A DNA stretch of 64,000 nucleotides, taken from positions 2,476,025 through 2,540,024 of the forward strand of contig OZ038324.1 of the NCBI GenBank assembly GCA_964035795.1, in the 5' to 3' direction. Each line of letters opens with the position of its first letter. Position 1 is the stretch's first letter. Source of the stretch: Pterobdella sp. o SKG-2022 (lineage: Eukaryota > Annelida > Clitellata > Hirudinida > Piscicolidae). Shown here piece after piece: positions 1-13,974 of the stretch. Position numbers and translations under genes: made by a program. Under the pieces are notes generated by a model. The model was not told the DNA's origin. It was given only the letters and a program-made list of their open reading frames with translations, and searched no databases.

Positions 1-54
1 CTTCATAAAATTATCAATAAATTTCAGATATTTTTTTTTATTTTTATCTATCAT

Positions 55-165
55 GTAGCAAAAACAAAAAAAACGCAGAGCAGGTTCTAATTGTGGGAAT
101 CGAAACCAGTAACTTTAGCTTATTAGTCTAATGCCCTACCTCTAAGCTGTGCGGGCCGAAAAAAC
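55..165 (-). repeat. tRNA-derived SINE (family A), degraded partial copy
   Basis: Read on the minus strand, this has the tRNA-like head (GGCCCG, then a loop region with the ATTAGACTAAT-like anticodon arm, then a GGTTTCGATTCCC-type B box) and the start of the body (a variant of TAGCACCTGTTCC). It is the same family as the copies at 15,231, 26,081, 33,959, 45,496, 56,739 and 59,446. The 3' GCGCT tail is missing, so it is truncated or eroded. Confidence 0.6.
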
Positions 166-968
166 CACGAGATTAAGTTTAAATATTAGGTTTGTTTGAG
201 ATTGCTCAAAATTAATTTCAGTTTCTTTAATTTTTTTAAAAGCATTTTTAAAATATTCTCGATTCGATAAATTATTTTCACTCTCTATGGAGTTTTTAAT
301 CAGAAAACCATGCCAGCCAAATAATCTTTTATCTAAAACTCAATAAAATTCCCATAATATTTAAAATGAAGATAATATTTCAAAAGATTAAAAAAGATAT
401 AAATGTTCTGTTAAGAAAAAGCAAATTTCTTCAAACGAAGCAAGGATCTATTGTAAGTTTTGATCTTCAATTCCTAACAGTGGAGGTATCTACGTTGGAA
501 GTAATTAAATTTTATTTATTTTAAATTTTTTTGTTGTTTCTCAGTTTTTTTTAGCTTCTATTTTTTTGACCTAAATATTTTTTTAGTTTTTTTTAGTTTT
601 TCATGAACCATCTTAATGTTATAAACAACTTTATTTGTAAAAGTCACTAATTGTACCAGCCTTCAACATTTTCATTCAATATCAAAATATGGGAACATTT
701 CTCCAAGATTTTTTCTCAAACCACGGAAAACAATTTCCTTCATTTGAGACTTTCAACCACACTACCACGTTCAAATAGAGACAAAACAATAATGCAGTAG
801 ACCTTTCTATACACTGATCAAAAGTACCATATTACGTAGATGGGTCGAAGTTGTATGCGAGCTGAAGGTAAGTATAAACATGATGTGTTAAGCCGTTGTA
901 TGGAAAAGTCTCTGAAGACTTTATATTGGATTACAATACTGTTATCCCAGATTTCTGAAGTTTTCCTT

Positions 969-1008
969 TTTTTGGCGCCAATCGAAGGTGGCCTGTCGAA
1001 ATTATAAT
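969..1008 (+). repeat. 40-bp direct repeat, left copy (possible target site duplication)
   Basis: Matches 1678-1717 at 38 of 40 positions and contains the core TTGGCGCCAATCGAAGG. The two copies bracket a 5'-truncated LINE fragment exactly, so they are best read as a long target site duplication. Shared element sequence is an alternative. Confidence 0.6.
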
Positions 1009-1677
1009 TGTCTTTACCTTAATGAGAAAAAAACACAGTATATGACATTTAACCAAAATCCTTTAAATCTCACCACAATAAAAAAAAAATTCATAAAACT
1101 CACAAACGATTTTCTCTATCTAGGATCTTGGATATATTCCAACGAGAAAGACGTTGACTTAAGAATCGGTAAAGCTTGGGTTACACTACAAAAACTGAAT
1201 ACTATCTGGAATTCAAATCTGCCAAAAAACTTGAAATTAGCATTTTTCCATACTACAGTGAGCTCTGTGCTACTCTATGGATCTAGTACCTGGACAATGA
1301 CCAAAAAGTTAGAAACAAAGTTAAACGGGTGCTATACAAAAATGCTAAAAGTTGTGAATAATGTAAAATGGCAGCAACGTATAAGCAATAATGTACTATA
1401 CTACAACTTACCAAAGATAACCAATACAATTGCAACACAGAGTGAGTTTCGTAGGGCGTTGCTTTCGCAGTAAAGAAGTTATTAACAAATTGATACTATG
1501 GGAACCAAGATGTGGTAAAAATACTAGAGGAAGGCCAGCTCGAAATTTTATCAACCAACTAACTGATGATACTAATTTTGATAAAGAAGATTTAGAAACA
1601 GCTAGGAGCGATAGGGAGTATTGGAAGAACAAAGTTATAGAAGTTCGACTACGGTCGACCTGATGATGATGATCCTG
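1009..1677 (+). mobile_element. 5'-truncated non-LTR retrotransposon fragment, reverse transcriptase C-terminus
   Basis: Encodes the C-terminal part of a LINE reverse transcriptase. It starts at the LNEKKTQYMTF motif that follows the catalytic FADD in this kind of protein. It continues through FLYLGSWI, the thumb region (SVLLYGSSTWT), and a frameshift near 1430-1475 into the typical tail GRPARNFINQLTDDT, ending RLRST followed by four in-frame TGA codons (a GATGATGATGAT run). The finger and palm domains and the endonuclease are absent, as expected for a 5'-truncated insertion. The related fragment at 55,534 encodes the same part of the protein. It is broken and therefore inactive. The clade is uncertain. 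Confidence 0.8.
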
Positions 1678-1717
1678 TTTTTGGCGCCAATCGAAGGTGG
1701 CCGGTCGAAGTTATAAT
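1678..1717 (+). repeat. 40-bp direct repeat, right copy (possible target site duplication)
   Basis: Right partner of 969-1008, with two mismatches, directly after the TGATGATGATGATCCTG end of the LINE fragment. Confidence 0.6.
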
Positions 1718-1934
1718 GGCGGCTCGAATAGTCGATTTTTATACTTTAAAACTATATAATTCAGTTTAAAATGTCAAAATATTATTATTTAAAATAATTT
1801 CACAATTTTACTTCAAAATTCGATAATTATTTTGTTTATTTAGTTATAATTGCATAATTTTTTTTTTAAATTGTCATATCTAAGAAAACTTACGTTACAT
1901 TAAATTTCATTCAAAGTTCATAATACTAAGTGGT

Positions 1935-1980
1935 CTAGAAACTCCTGAAGTTGATGCCACTATAATCATAATCGTCATTG
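1935..1980 (+). repeat. LINE 3'-tail fragment (CR1/L2-type family)
   Basis: Carries GAAACTCCTGAAGTTGATG then CCACTATAATC. Near-copies lie at 9711 and 55,866. The same pattern (GAAACTC, GGTTAA, CATCACTATAAT) forms the 3' end of the long antisense LINE whose tail is at 60,138-60,182, so this is probably a heavily 5'-truncated insertion of that family. Confidence 0.5.
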
Positions 1981-4900
1981 ATTTGATTTGGTTTGATATT
2001 TAAATCATTTTTGTTTTCACTCCCGAGATGTCATTTTTACTTATCGTCTTGATTTTTCAATCAGTTTGTTTTTTATTCTTTTATCTAGTTCTACTACTTT
2101 TGGATGTTTTAATTTATTTTTCACTAGATTTTATTTAAATTCATTCAATTTTGATTATCAACTCATCAGAAAATATTACAAAATTTGGTTTTCTCTATAT
2201 ATTTTATTGTGTTTAACTTTAGAGCACTAACCAATCTAAAAATTTTAATAAGCAAAAAATTGTTTTGCTTTTTTATTTTTCGGTGGCATCTTCATTCACA
2301 CCCTTCTCGACCAATTTTCTCACCAAAAAACAGAAGATGGTGATATCTAATAATTTTCATAAATTTTGTTTTCAACATAAAAGCGCTTCACAAGCTGATT
2401 GATTTAGCACCACGTAACTTTTAAAATATTTTAAGTGCTTTCCTGAAGTCGACCCACTAACATTGCAACTTATCAGACCAATCTGAAGTTGATTGTTGGG
2501 CATCAAGGAACAAAAGTTGACCAAAAATATGAGTTTTAAGACTAACTTTTAACCCTTCAATGTTTTCTTGCGCTGTTTTCCTTTAAACCATTTATTTTCC
2601 AATTATGCTACAGTTGTTTTGGACACTTATAAATAGTTTAAAAGAAAGCAGAATTTTATTACATTTCGCACAACTGCACTACGTGTTGTAAAAATCTAAA
2701 ATATTTTGCACCAAATACTTCAGTTTTTTTCTTCATGTGTTGAATTTTTCATCAACTTATATCGATTATGATTTTTTATACCTCAGGTTCACCACCATTA
2801 TTATTTTTACTTCATGTTTATTAAATAATTCTGATTACCATTTTTAAATCGAACCAAAATTATGAAATTTTAGAAGTTCAAAAATTCACAAACAAAACCA
2901 AATAAACAACGACAAAGCACACCATCACAACCTCATTCTTATCCATAACTCCATCAAAAAATATTTTTAAATGATAATTACCATCTTGAAATATCTCTGT
3001 ATTGGTTTTTAAAACTCACATTTATCATTATCATTTTATTCTTCAAGTTCCTTCCAACAAAAGTCTCTAAATAGGAGTTCGTGGAAAACTTATTTTTAAA
3101 CGGGGATGCCTCTAATTGTATCATTATCATTTTTTTGTTTTTTTTTAGCATGACATCATTTTCAGTTTTTTAAAATTGTTTTATAATATTTTTTCATATT
3201 TTCAAATGGTGCTATCGTGTTTCTCAGGTTAATTTTCACTGTAACTCTGATTTTCTTTCAATTTAATTATTTTTTTTTTTTTCTTCATTTTTGTTATTAT
3301 CATTTTCACCATTATTTTCATTTTTTTTTTTTAAATCATCATTTTTGTTCTCATTATTATTATTGCTATTGCTTATTATTATTCTTGTTTTTCGCCGAGT
3401 ATATGAATATGCGCGAACACACTTCACATTTCTTTAAAGCCTTCAAAAAAGGCAGAGATAGGATATTTCATTTCGATGCAGAAAAATAAATAAATTTGAT
3501 TTGTAAAAAATAACTTGAAACTTGTTGAAGAGTTAGTTATTTTGTTAGTACCATACCTGTATGAACTTTTGTTATGTTAAAAAAGTTAATATTTATGTTG
3601 CAATGATTTTGATAGGCATGTGAGAACCCGAACTGTGTGAGGTTAGTTAAGGTCCATGAGAACTTTTATTATTTAAATTTTTATAAGTTTTCAGATAATT
3701 AATGCTACTTCAATATTATATAATATATATCCATCAATGTAGGTTTTATATTTTTCTATATGCTTCAATGGAAATCTCTCTATTTGAATATTAATCAAAG
3801 TTCGCTCTCAGTACACAAAAATTTAACACTTATGTTAGGAATTTTAATAAGTTAGTATTAATATCGAATTTCAACATTCAATCTACAACTAAATTTGTTT
3901 AAAATACTGCTACTCTTTCGATGAATATAAGATTAATGAATTAAGTTTTACTTAGTGGAAATTTCAGCTCAGTTCTTGAATAAAAGGTTATTAAAATTTT
4001 TTCATGAGTTGGAGTTATTGTTTGAAGTTTAAGTATGAACTAATAGAAATACTTTGATGACAATATTGAGACCATATTATCCAGGGAAATCTGAAAAAAA
4101 GTGAAGCTGTATGCAAATGATGATATTGATAGTCGAGGTAGAATTAGAGATAAAGTTTTTGAAAAATCATATAAACCTGTGGTGAATAGTTTTTGAATTT
4201 ATGTGCATTAGTATTGTTTGCTACAAGCTTCCATAAATTTGAAGTTATCTCAAAACAAAACCCGCTATAAAGTTTAAAATTTACATTGAAAAAATTTCTA
4301 ATATAAAATATTCGTTTCTTGAAATTTATTGTTATTATTATTATCAGATTTTATATTATTATTTTCTTATTATTCGAGTTCTATACATCGAAAACTTCCA
4401 CGTTAAATGAAGCGCTGAAGACTTTAAAGGCTAATGAACGAAATGACAATTGAGTGAAATGAAAGAGTCACTTTGATCAAAGAGTTTCTAGAGCTGCGGA
4501 ATTAAATTGGTGTACAGAGATGGGAAAACTAACTGACCGAGTATACCAAAAATTTGTTGGTTGAAGTTTATTGATGTCAGAATATGATACGATATCAGGA
4601 AAATGGCAGCCAGTAGTGGCATTTTTTATGAAATCAATTTTTTGTTGGAAAAATAATTTAATAATAAAAAATTTTTACGCTTGCAAAACAATATGTATCT
4701 TTGAAAAAAGTTCTACACAATGACTAAAAAGCTAAAATATTTTGATATTTTCTTCTTTGTCTATGCTAATCCAGACGTCTTAGAGTGGTGTAACATAAGA
4801 AATAATTTTCCAGTCTTTTGCTTTTCACCATAATTAAAAAATTGAAACTTCTCCAAGAAATACTTCCAAGAAACTGCGAGTTGCTGAAACCTTTTTCAAA

Positions 4901-7254
4901 TGAGAAAAAAAGTTTATGTGGCCACTCATGCGTAGTTCTAGTTATAAAAAGTTTCCCACTTTATTTTTTTTGAAAAAACTTTGAAAGCTATTTTTTTATA
5001 TTTTTCTCATAAAAGGTTATTGAAAACTAAATATAACTTTGAGAAATTCAACTTTATCGTAGAGCGGTTTTAAGCATAGATGAAAGAGTCAAATAAAAAA
5101 CTTGAAGGTGAGAAAAATTATTTTTCAAATAAGCAAAAAGAACACTTGATGATATAAGTTATTTCATCAATAGACTATGTAGATTTTATAATGAACCTTC
5201 ATTAATTCTTCAATGCAAATTTAATGTCAAAATAATTTGAATGGGTCAGAGGCTAGATTTATAGATTCACTGCACGCACATTTTCACGCGATGTTTTTGA
5301 AATAATTTAATTTTTGCGTTCTTTCTCAGGTTTCGACTAAAGTTTTTATAATTCTGGGATGAAATATTTTGATTTGAACCGCCAACTCTGATACTCATCT
5401 CAAGTGAGTTTCTGGTTTTACTGTGTTGTTGTACCTTAAGCTTGGACTTTCTGTAAATAAGATTTGTCTGCTTTTTTTGTTCATTAAGCATTATTTTCTA
5501 AATTGGTTTCATAAAAGTTTATTTTGGAAATTTCAAAATGCCTACTTATTCCTGTTAGTACCTCTCAGAGACATCGCATGCATCTTTTTTTCATACCTTC
5601 CATTTCGTACGTTAACATAAAAACTTTGGAATATTTTATCTTCAAAAAATATTTATCTTCAGCTGAACCAAACTTCATTATAAAAAGAGAGGTACCATAA
5701 CGAGACTTGGCTTCAGGATTTCTTTAATGATAAATGTGCCTTGAAAACCCACCTTTTCGACGCAGAAAATCAAAATATTTTTATATGTTGACTTGGGGTT
5801 GTCTGTTGAATTGGTTGTGTTCTTTTCAAAAAAACAAGTTGGTTGATAAGAGTTGAAGGAGTGGTGTATCAGATATGTGCCATTAAGAATAAAGAGACAA
5901 AGTCAACACATTTTGTAAATTATCAAAATCCAACTAATAATCCAAAATAATGTAAACAATTAAATAAAAATTCAAATTCAACAGATAATCTAGTGTAGGT
6001 TTCTATACAACTCGTATTTAACTTGTTCCTGTAAGCAGATGTTTGAGTAAGGTGAAAGATGAAGGTTGATGTGGTCCATGCAGAAGGGAAGTTTTGAAGG
6101 ATTGGCTAGAAGCAGTTTGATTGGACCTGGACTACACAAAACTAGAGCTCAATGAAAACAAACTACTCATGAGTTTAAAAAAATCGGCTGGAAGTTAATT
6201 AAATATAACGTATTGTGGTGTAAGTATTGAGCTTAAGCGAGAAAAATTTCTTTAAAAAACTAGTCTTCAGCAAACTTATGTGAGTTAAAACGATATGAAA
6301 CAAGTAAAAACTGTTTTGAATTGAAATCTGTTTCAAACGTTCATATAAAGATTTATCTATGTATAATTTGAAGAAATAGGAAAATACTGCTCATCGACAC
6401 AAAAGTTGTATTAATTCTTGGCTTTGAAAACATGAAAATTTCAAAAGTTAATTTAAAGCTTTTCGGAATCATATTTCATATTTTTAAATTTATTTTTAAA
6501 ATACTTTTAAATAAAATTTATAAATTGAAAAAGACATGAAAATTAAGCAAATTCTGAAAGCTCAACATGCCACGGGTTTTAAAACAATTATGAAAGTGTT
6601 TTAAATGCTTGTTTTGCATTGCAAACTTGCATTTTTTTTCCAAGAAAACGACAAGCAAAATTGAAAGTAACTTTTGTTAATAGTTTTAAAATTAATAAAA
6701 CCAAATAAAACTGTTTTGTTAAGGTAGCTTAATTATTTATATAAATTTCATTTAAGGTGATAAATAAATAAGTTAAAAACAAAGATATAAACAAATTTGA
6801 ACATTAGGAATGATAAAAGCCCCTGCATACACAGGCATTATATTTTTAATTTAATAATATTTATACGGTTATTTAAGTTTTTAAAGTTCTTTTGGCAATC
6901 TGAAAGTGGATTTACATAAATACAGCCGAATCATTATAAATTTCACCATTTTTTTTTTGTGAAACTTGGGAAAAATTTCAAATTTTTTGGAAAAAATAAT
7001 TAAATTAATAAAAATTATGTTTGAATTTAAATTAAAACTGGCAATTCCCCGTTGAGTAAATATTTTCACCTGGAATGACTTGGTTCAGCTTCTCACGTAT
7101 GAAGAAGGAGAGGGTAAGCTTGTATGGTTGTAAAGTTTCGATTAGAATCTGGCTTTTTATGATCATTTTTTTCCAAATTGTAGCACGATACACTTCAAAT
7201 TTTTTAAATTATTGTGCTATCTGCTTTGAGACGGAATTGAACTTGGTAATTTTG

Positions 7255-7302
7255 GATTTAATGTCTGCCGTCGTTCCCCATTGCGCTAACTAGGCCGAGA
7301 TT
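7255..7302 (-). repeat. tRNA-like SINE head fragment (family B, tentative)
   Basis: The reverse complement reads CGGCCTAGTTAGCGCAATGG, resembling a pol III A box. A related sequence occurs on the minus strand at 13,938-13,974. No clear B box follows, so the assignment is weak. Confidence 0.3.
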
Positions 7303-9710
7303 GGTTGTTGGTGTTGGTTTTCATAGTGACTCTGATGATAATAGTCGTTATAATTTTATCGTTTACAATAAAAATAAATATTACTAATCACAAATGTATG
7401 AAATTTATTTCAAACCTAAGTTTTAAAATTTTTAAAAATACCCATAGCGTGACTATAAGGTAATGAATAGAAAACAAATAAATTTCAAAACAGACTCTCA
7501 AAAACCTCAAACCTACTTATGATGCGTGTCGTGATACAATGAAAAACTGTTCAATTTCTTGAACAATTTTAAAAAAGATATCCAAAAAGAACTTTTGTTG
7601 TCTTAGTTCCACCCCTGCCATAAACATGGACTAACCAATCAAACCACACACATACCATGAGATACCTTACTAAGTGTCATGTAAAATAAACTTATTCCCG
7701 GATCACTCCAAAATTAAGTCTTTTTTCTAATTAAAAGCAGATTATCTCACTGCCACAATGCAATACATAACTGAACACTATTGAGTCAGCCAGGGAGGAT
7801 AGAAAAGATAAGGCATAGCGTAATAGAGTCATCCATTATCCATCCGTCATACCATTTTTTGCAACGATTTATAACACATGCTTAAAGCAAAAGAAACGAA
7901 ATCTGTTAATGTAAACTAATTAAGCCACACAGCACAAACGTTTAAATATTATTCTGGAAACTCAACTACGTGAGACCTGGATTAGTTTTTTGACAAGTAA
8001 ATTTTGTTACAGTGTGTTTGCCACAATGTCTCATCGACAAAACTTTTCATTTTACCTTTTAAAATTCAAAGCCACTTCTTGTAATAGCTTCAATACAAAT
8101 AAAAGCATGTTACATGGATATATTTTTCATAATCTCCTTAATCCATGCTTTAAAGTCACACACACCCATTAATCCTTCTTATCGAGGTTTTATGAAAAAT
8201 TAAACTGATCTTTAATGAATTGTGTAAATAATCTTTGAATTTCATAAATCTTTACTTGGTGGAAAATCCTTCATCATCGTTATTTTAATATTTATCCAGT
8301 TTTTAAAAATATCTTTTTTCTAATTAATTTTTGATATTTTTTGTGTTATTTTTAGACCATTCATCAATTTATGTCTCAAACAACAATAAGATGTCTGTTA
8401 CAGAGTCTACTATTTATTACTTGAAAACCTGCTTTGACTCAATTAATCTCCTAAGTTAATTTAATTTCAATGCATTAAGTTTTTTCAAAAACTCTCAAAG
8501 TTTAAAAAAAACTTGGAGAAATAAAAATAAGAATTTATAAATTTGTTTTGTGATGTAATTGCTTACATTAAAAAATAGATATCTTAAAACGTACATAGAA
8601 AGATTTTATCTATATTTCCCTCGAAGAAAACTCTAAATATGCATAGATTTACATCATTAAGCTTTTAATAACAATAGCTTGTAATTCAGAATTTTTAAAA
8701 AATATATCATTTTTTGACGCGAACATTTGATCTATCCTCCTCTTGTCGTTTAATGATAATGGAATACGATTAAATGCACCTCGCTTGCATACGCAATAGT
8801 TATAGTAACAATACAACTATAATATTTTATTATTGAACGTTATTCTACAGCGTTCAAAAGTCACAAACTGAAAAAAAAGTTTCGAGAGATTTACGAAAGG
8901 TAAAAGTTTAGAGGAGCTTTGAATAGGGAACGAAGAGAGTTCCAGAGAAAGATTAGTTAGTAAGTCGACTCCTAACTGGGATTTTGATTGTGCCGAAAAA
9001 AGAAAGACTAGCATAAAAGAAATAAAATGTTGCGTCATAAATAGAAGGGTGATGTAGAATTGAGAACGAGAAGAAGACCATAGACCAAACTATCAGAAGG
9101 TTTATGTGAATCAGTAAAATAAGAGATAACTGAAATAAATAATTGTACACATAAGATATCAAGTTTTGTGGACAGACCTATAATCAAGGAGGTTTCAGTG
9201 AAGAGTGATAATGGAAGGAGTGATGTGAAAGAACTTGGGAGTAAGAGAAATATGGTGAGCCTCACTATCGGAGACATTGTCAAGGGAGGCAAGAATGAAG
9301 TCATTTTCAGTTCAACAATAAAAGTTTCTTTAAAGTTAAACTAAGTTAGATAAGTTTAGTTAGCCAAGTAAAGAAAAACTAATTTGAATTGAAATTAAGT
9401 GAAATTAGCTTGGTTTTAAATGAGTGAATTTATTTCAAAATCAAATTTTTTTTTCAATTATCATTTATTAAATTTCCTTTTGAACTCCAGAGCGTGTGAT
9501 TGTCTTGAATCTTGAGGTGACAAAACTTTTTTCTAGCAGCGCCATTTTTTTATGGACTTAGACGCTATTTTTTCAAAGACGGAAAACAGCATAAATAAAT
9601 TATTTAAAAATATTATTTAGTTAATGAAAAGCTTTGTATTTTAATAAAATTTTTTTATTTCAATATACTCAAAATTAAATTAATTTTTGAAATCTATAAT
9701 TCAAATAATC

Positions 9711-9755
9711 CTGAAACTCTTGGAGTTAAGGCCACTATAATCATATTTGTTATTG
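9711..9755 (+). repeat. LINE 3'-tail fragment (CR1/L2-type family)
   Basis: Diverged copy of the tail at 1935 (GAAACTCTTGGAGTTAAGG, then CCACTATAATCAT). No coding sequence of the element is attached. Confidence 0.45.
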
Positions 9756-12700
9756 TAATTTTGAATAGTTCAATAAATATAAAATTACTGTTTGAAATTT
9801 AATTAAAAAAAAAAATTTAATTATTTTTAAATCAATCAAATATTAAAATACTTTTTCATAATTCAATTCATTTCATTCGAAACAAAGGAAAATAGTTTCA
9901 GGGGTCATTCATAAAGCTGAGAAAAAAAACTGCGTCATTGAAAAAAATGATAAAAACAAAAGATTAAAATGAGTTTTGAATATTAATTTTATTTTTTAAG
10001 TTTCTAATAACTAATAAATGTAATTTGAATTTATTGTAGAATAATAATAACTAACACCTTTGAAATGCTTCAACTCATTCCCATATGTAATATTTCTGCA
10101 TGATTATATATTAGATCGCAGTTTTAACAGATGGTCCACTCAATTTAAAATATTATTTTGAGCATTTTAAAATAAAAATGAATATAAAAAAGTCAACTCT
10201 TTGTTACAGGCCTTTTTCGTGCTTCAGATACCTCAAATCTAAAAGCCTTTTTCTACTGGTAAGGATGGTAATTTTGAATTTCGATATGAGATTGAGATAA
10301 TTAGTCTTGAAGCTTTATGATATTTTATACGTTTTTTATGAGTTATTTAATTTCTAAAGACCAGACTGAAGTATCCAAAAACTCAAGTAGAAATGAGCAA
10401 GATAGCGTATGGAGAAAAGTTATCTTTGAAGACTTAGGCGTCTATAAGCTTTGTGTATACAATTAATATATGAAGTTTAAAATTAAGATCATTTGAAAAC
10501 ATCATAATCAAGATTATTCAAATAAAAGCTTTCATCTATTCATTAGTTATTTAGCTCATAAACACAGAGATTTACATTAGAATTGTAAGTCACGAGAATT
10601 CATTTTAAGTTTAATTTCACACCTCGTGTAACGCACCAAACTGTCACCGCATCCTACTACAAGGTAACCTAATCACCTTTGGTTCCCCTGATCAAGTTGG
10701 CGCCATCTTTAATGATTTAAAATTTGAAACCAAGTTAGTATCATACACGGGAAATAGAAGAAGGTAGGAGGTATTGATTGACAAAATGAGATTTAGTTTG
10801 ACTTTAAAGTTATGACTTTTTAGAATTATAAAAATAACAACAATAATTTCAAGAATAATAAAAAAAAAATTTAAATAATTTCAACCGAATTTTTTGAAAT
10901 ATTAAATTATAATTACGAATTTTTAAAACTACATTTTGACCACTTTCCCCTTAGTTTATATACAAACGCTAGAATTAAAGCATCCAATTGGCCATTTTTT
11001 TAGTTCAAAAAAGACAATTATCGAAAAAAATTGCACGCACAAACATTTTTGAAGTTTGAAAAATTTTTTGAGTTCGTTTTCCATTAGCTGTCTCATCATT
11101 GTTCAGTGTCGTCTGGCTCCCACGCCTCGATCAACTTCCCAGAAAATCCAAATTTTTGATATTTGAAAATCGGTTTTATGTGAAGAAAATTTAACGTTTA
11201 TCAGGGCTTAATATTGGGATTTTAAGTTTAAATATATACTCGCCCTTTCAGAAGCTTTTCTTGTCAATGTTTCCAACTAATTATGACAATCTTTTACGCC
11301 ACTTTATTTTTTTATAAATATTGAGATTTATTTTCAGTTCTTCAAAAGCAAAGGTTTTTATTATTTTTTATTGTTTCCAGCATTTTCGTCTGCTTTCCTT
11401 TTGAGTACTGTCATAAATGAAGGCTTGAAGACATTGTAGAATTCGGTATTATATTTTTCTTCATGCTTGTCACAGTTTTTTGTAAGCTTATCTAGGCGGC
11501 GCAAACCAACCCCCTTTAAGCATTCTGTAAGCACCTTCATCAGTCCTTAAATCAGCAAAATGTTTTTTTTTCCAATAATCTTATTTTTTTGCATCTCAGT
11601 TTTTTCTTTTTTTTCAATTAAAAATTCAAAAAATGTTAGGTTTTTATAGGACTTGAGTTCATTTTTTTTGATGATGATATCTTTATTTTTTATGGGTATT
11701 GATTTTTATCGTGTTTTAAATTTTTTTGTTTTTTCATTTTTCATAATGAAAAAATATTAATTGTTCAACAAAAACTTATTTTTCCAATATATACAATCTT
11801 ATCATAATTCATCAGACTAATGAACTATGACAAAAGTTGTACTTAGCGAAAATTTTAGTTTTGATGAAAAAAATAAATGTGTCTAAAATTTCTTCATTAT
11901 AAACAACAAAATATCGAAAAATTTAAATGAAAAGATACATAAGATGCATCTTAAAAATTGAACTAGACTTTTGATTTTTTTTTGCTTTTCATTGTTTTTA
12001 TTATTTCATTTTCATTATTTATCTAACACATATATTCTCTCATCCTGCCTGTTTGCCTACGTTATTAATTTATTACTGCAAGAATTTTCAATGAGTTTTG
12101 CAATTTTTCCCATAGTTGATTTCTATTTTTAGATTTTTTTTAAACATTCAATGTCTTTAGATTATCAAAAAATTATTCAAATTGGTGTGAAAAATAACAG
12201 TGAATTTTCTATTTTATTTTTTGAAAATATTTTTTTGATTGTGTCATGAATTTGTTTGCAACCTTCAATTGAGCTTTTATTCACGCTTGTGAGAAGATTT
12301 TTTCGGCTTCTTTCGAACTCTCTTTGTTTAAAGTTACTTTCCAAGTTATGTTTAGTAATTATTTTGAGTCCTACTTTTCGAATTTTTTCTTTGTTTGGTA
12401 ATCAATATTAGAAATGTTTTGAGGTTTTATTTTATGACTGTTTTTATTGTTTGTTATTTGTCTTGAAAAAGTTCTTTTTACATAATTATTTTTATGGTTC
12501 ATAAAAATAATTTTATTTGAGTTATATATATTTATATGAAAATATATCAATGAAACCACTTTTTTCAAAAATTTGAAAATTTTTATGAAATATTTTTTCC
12601 ACAAAAACCCTCTTTCGTTACAATGCAGTTTTACCCACAAAACCCTAGAATCTTTATCTGAATAATCGTTTAAATTTAAGTTTGTTTTCTAAAACAAGGT

Positions 12701-13796
12701 TCTTTTGGTCGAAATTAAATCATAAATCATAACGACTCGAAATTTTATCTTGAACAATTTTTTTTCAGTACAATAGTCTCAAAACTTGCGTTATTTTGCC
12801 AAATTTATGCAGTTGAAAGTGAAAAACTCGGCTTTTCAAGTGTTAACATTCTTTCGAAAAAAATCCCATTAAACAACAGGTGATAAATTAACGGGTAAAG
12901 CCATTGGAATTTCTAATTTTGTTAATGAAGTAAAAAGATTTGGAATGAAAAATCGATTCATTTTTTTACCTATATTTATCTATTAATGCTAATGTTGACA
13001 AAAGTAAAAATTTTTGGAAGTTATAATTGGAATATCACTTTTTGCTGATAAATTATTTTTTTAATTCCTAATTTTTTTTTTTAAATTGGAAAAAATGACA
13101 AAAAAATATTTTTTGGTTTTAATATGCAAAGCGCTTCTTTGACACACGCAAAGATCAAACACTGAGGTGAAAATGTAACAACATGTAATGATCAAAAAAG
13201 AAATACCTTCAACAACACAATTTACTACAAAAATGCTTAGAGAGCGTTTCAAGCAAATCTTCTTCCAAACTTTCAGACAAATTCAACGTCAGATTAGCAA
13301 AACTTGTGCCATCAAATGTTTCAAAATCATGCCATAATTGATACATATTTGACGTCTAATATTTCATTTCCCCCTATTACAAAGGGATGAATTAAAAACA
13401 TAGAGTGCTATATTGAAGGCTGGAAAGTTCATGTTCAGCAGATATTGTCTTTTGGTATAACTTAATAGAGTCCATCCGGAGAAGGAACGTGGAAAGGGTT
13501 GCACTTTTGTAGTCTGAATGAGTTTGCAACTTGTCTTTCAACAAACCGATTTATAGATAAATTTTAGTAAATTTATTGAGAAAAAAAAAATTGTAATGTT
13601 CGACAGGTTAGCCTTATCATAAAACATTAGCGAAAACTTTTATTCATTATCTATGATTATAAAGCAATTTAAACAAAGACTCTAAGTATGGAAATTGAGT
13701 TATTAACTAATTTAAAAAACAACTTGTTTTTCAATGATACTATTTCAATGTTAATTTGTGACTTCAAAAAAAATATATTTTCGATGATGTAGAGAA

Positions 13797-13974
13797 ATTA
13801 ATCTCTACGCCTCGCTGGGTGCTTTTCCAAAGTTCCTATTGTCCATTTCTTATGATTTCATCAGTATTGGGTCTCAGGCATTTGTGTCCACCTGCAACTG
13901 CGGACCATTGAGACCATTCCCTAAATTTAGATTTGAAGTTTGACATCGTTTACCACTATGCTAACCTGGCCGAC
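13797..13974 (-). repeat. tRNA-like SINE (family B, tentative)
   Basis: The reverse complement begins GTCGGCCAGGTTAGCATAGT, an A-box-like head shared with the fragment at 7255. About 130 bp of less AT-rich sequence follows, ending near CACCCAGCGAGGCG. Two copies of the head in one window suggest a dispersed element, but a B box and 3' tail could not be defined. Confidence 0.35.

Noticed and set aside
3217..3489. 90-codon plus-strand frame
   Set aside because: Made of T-rich simple sequence (Phe, His, Tyr, Cys); no motif or splice context.
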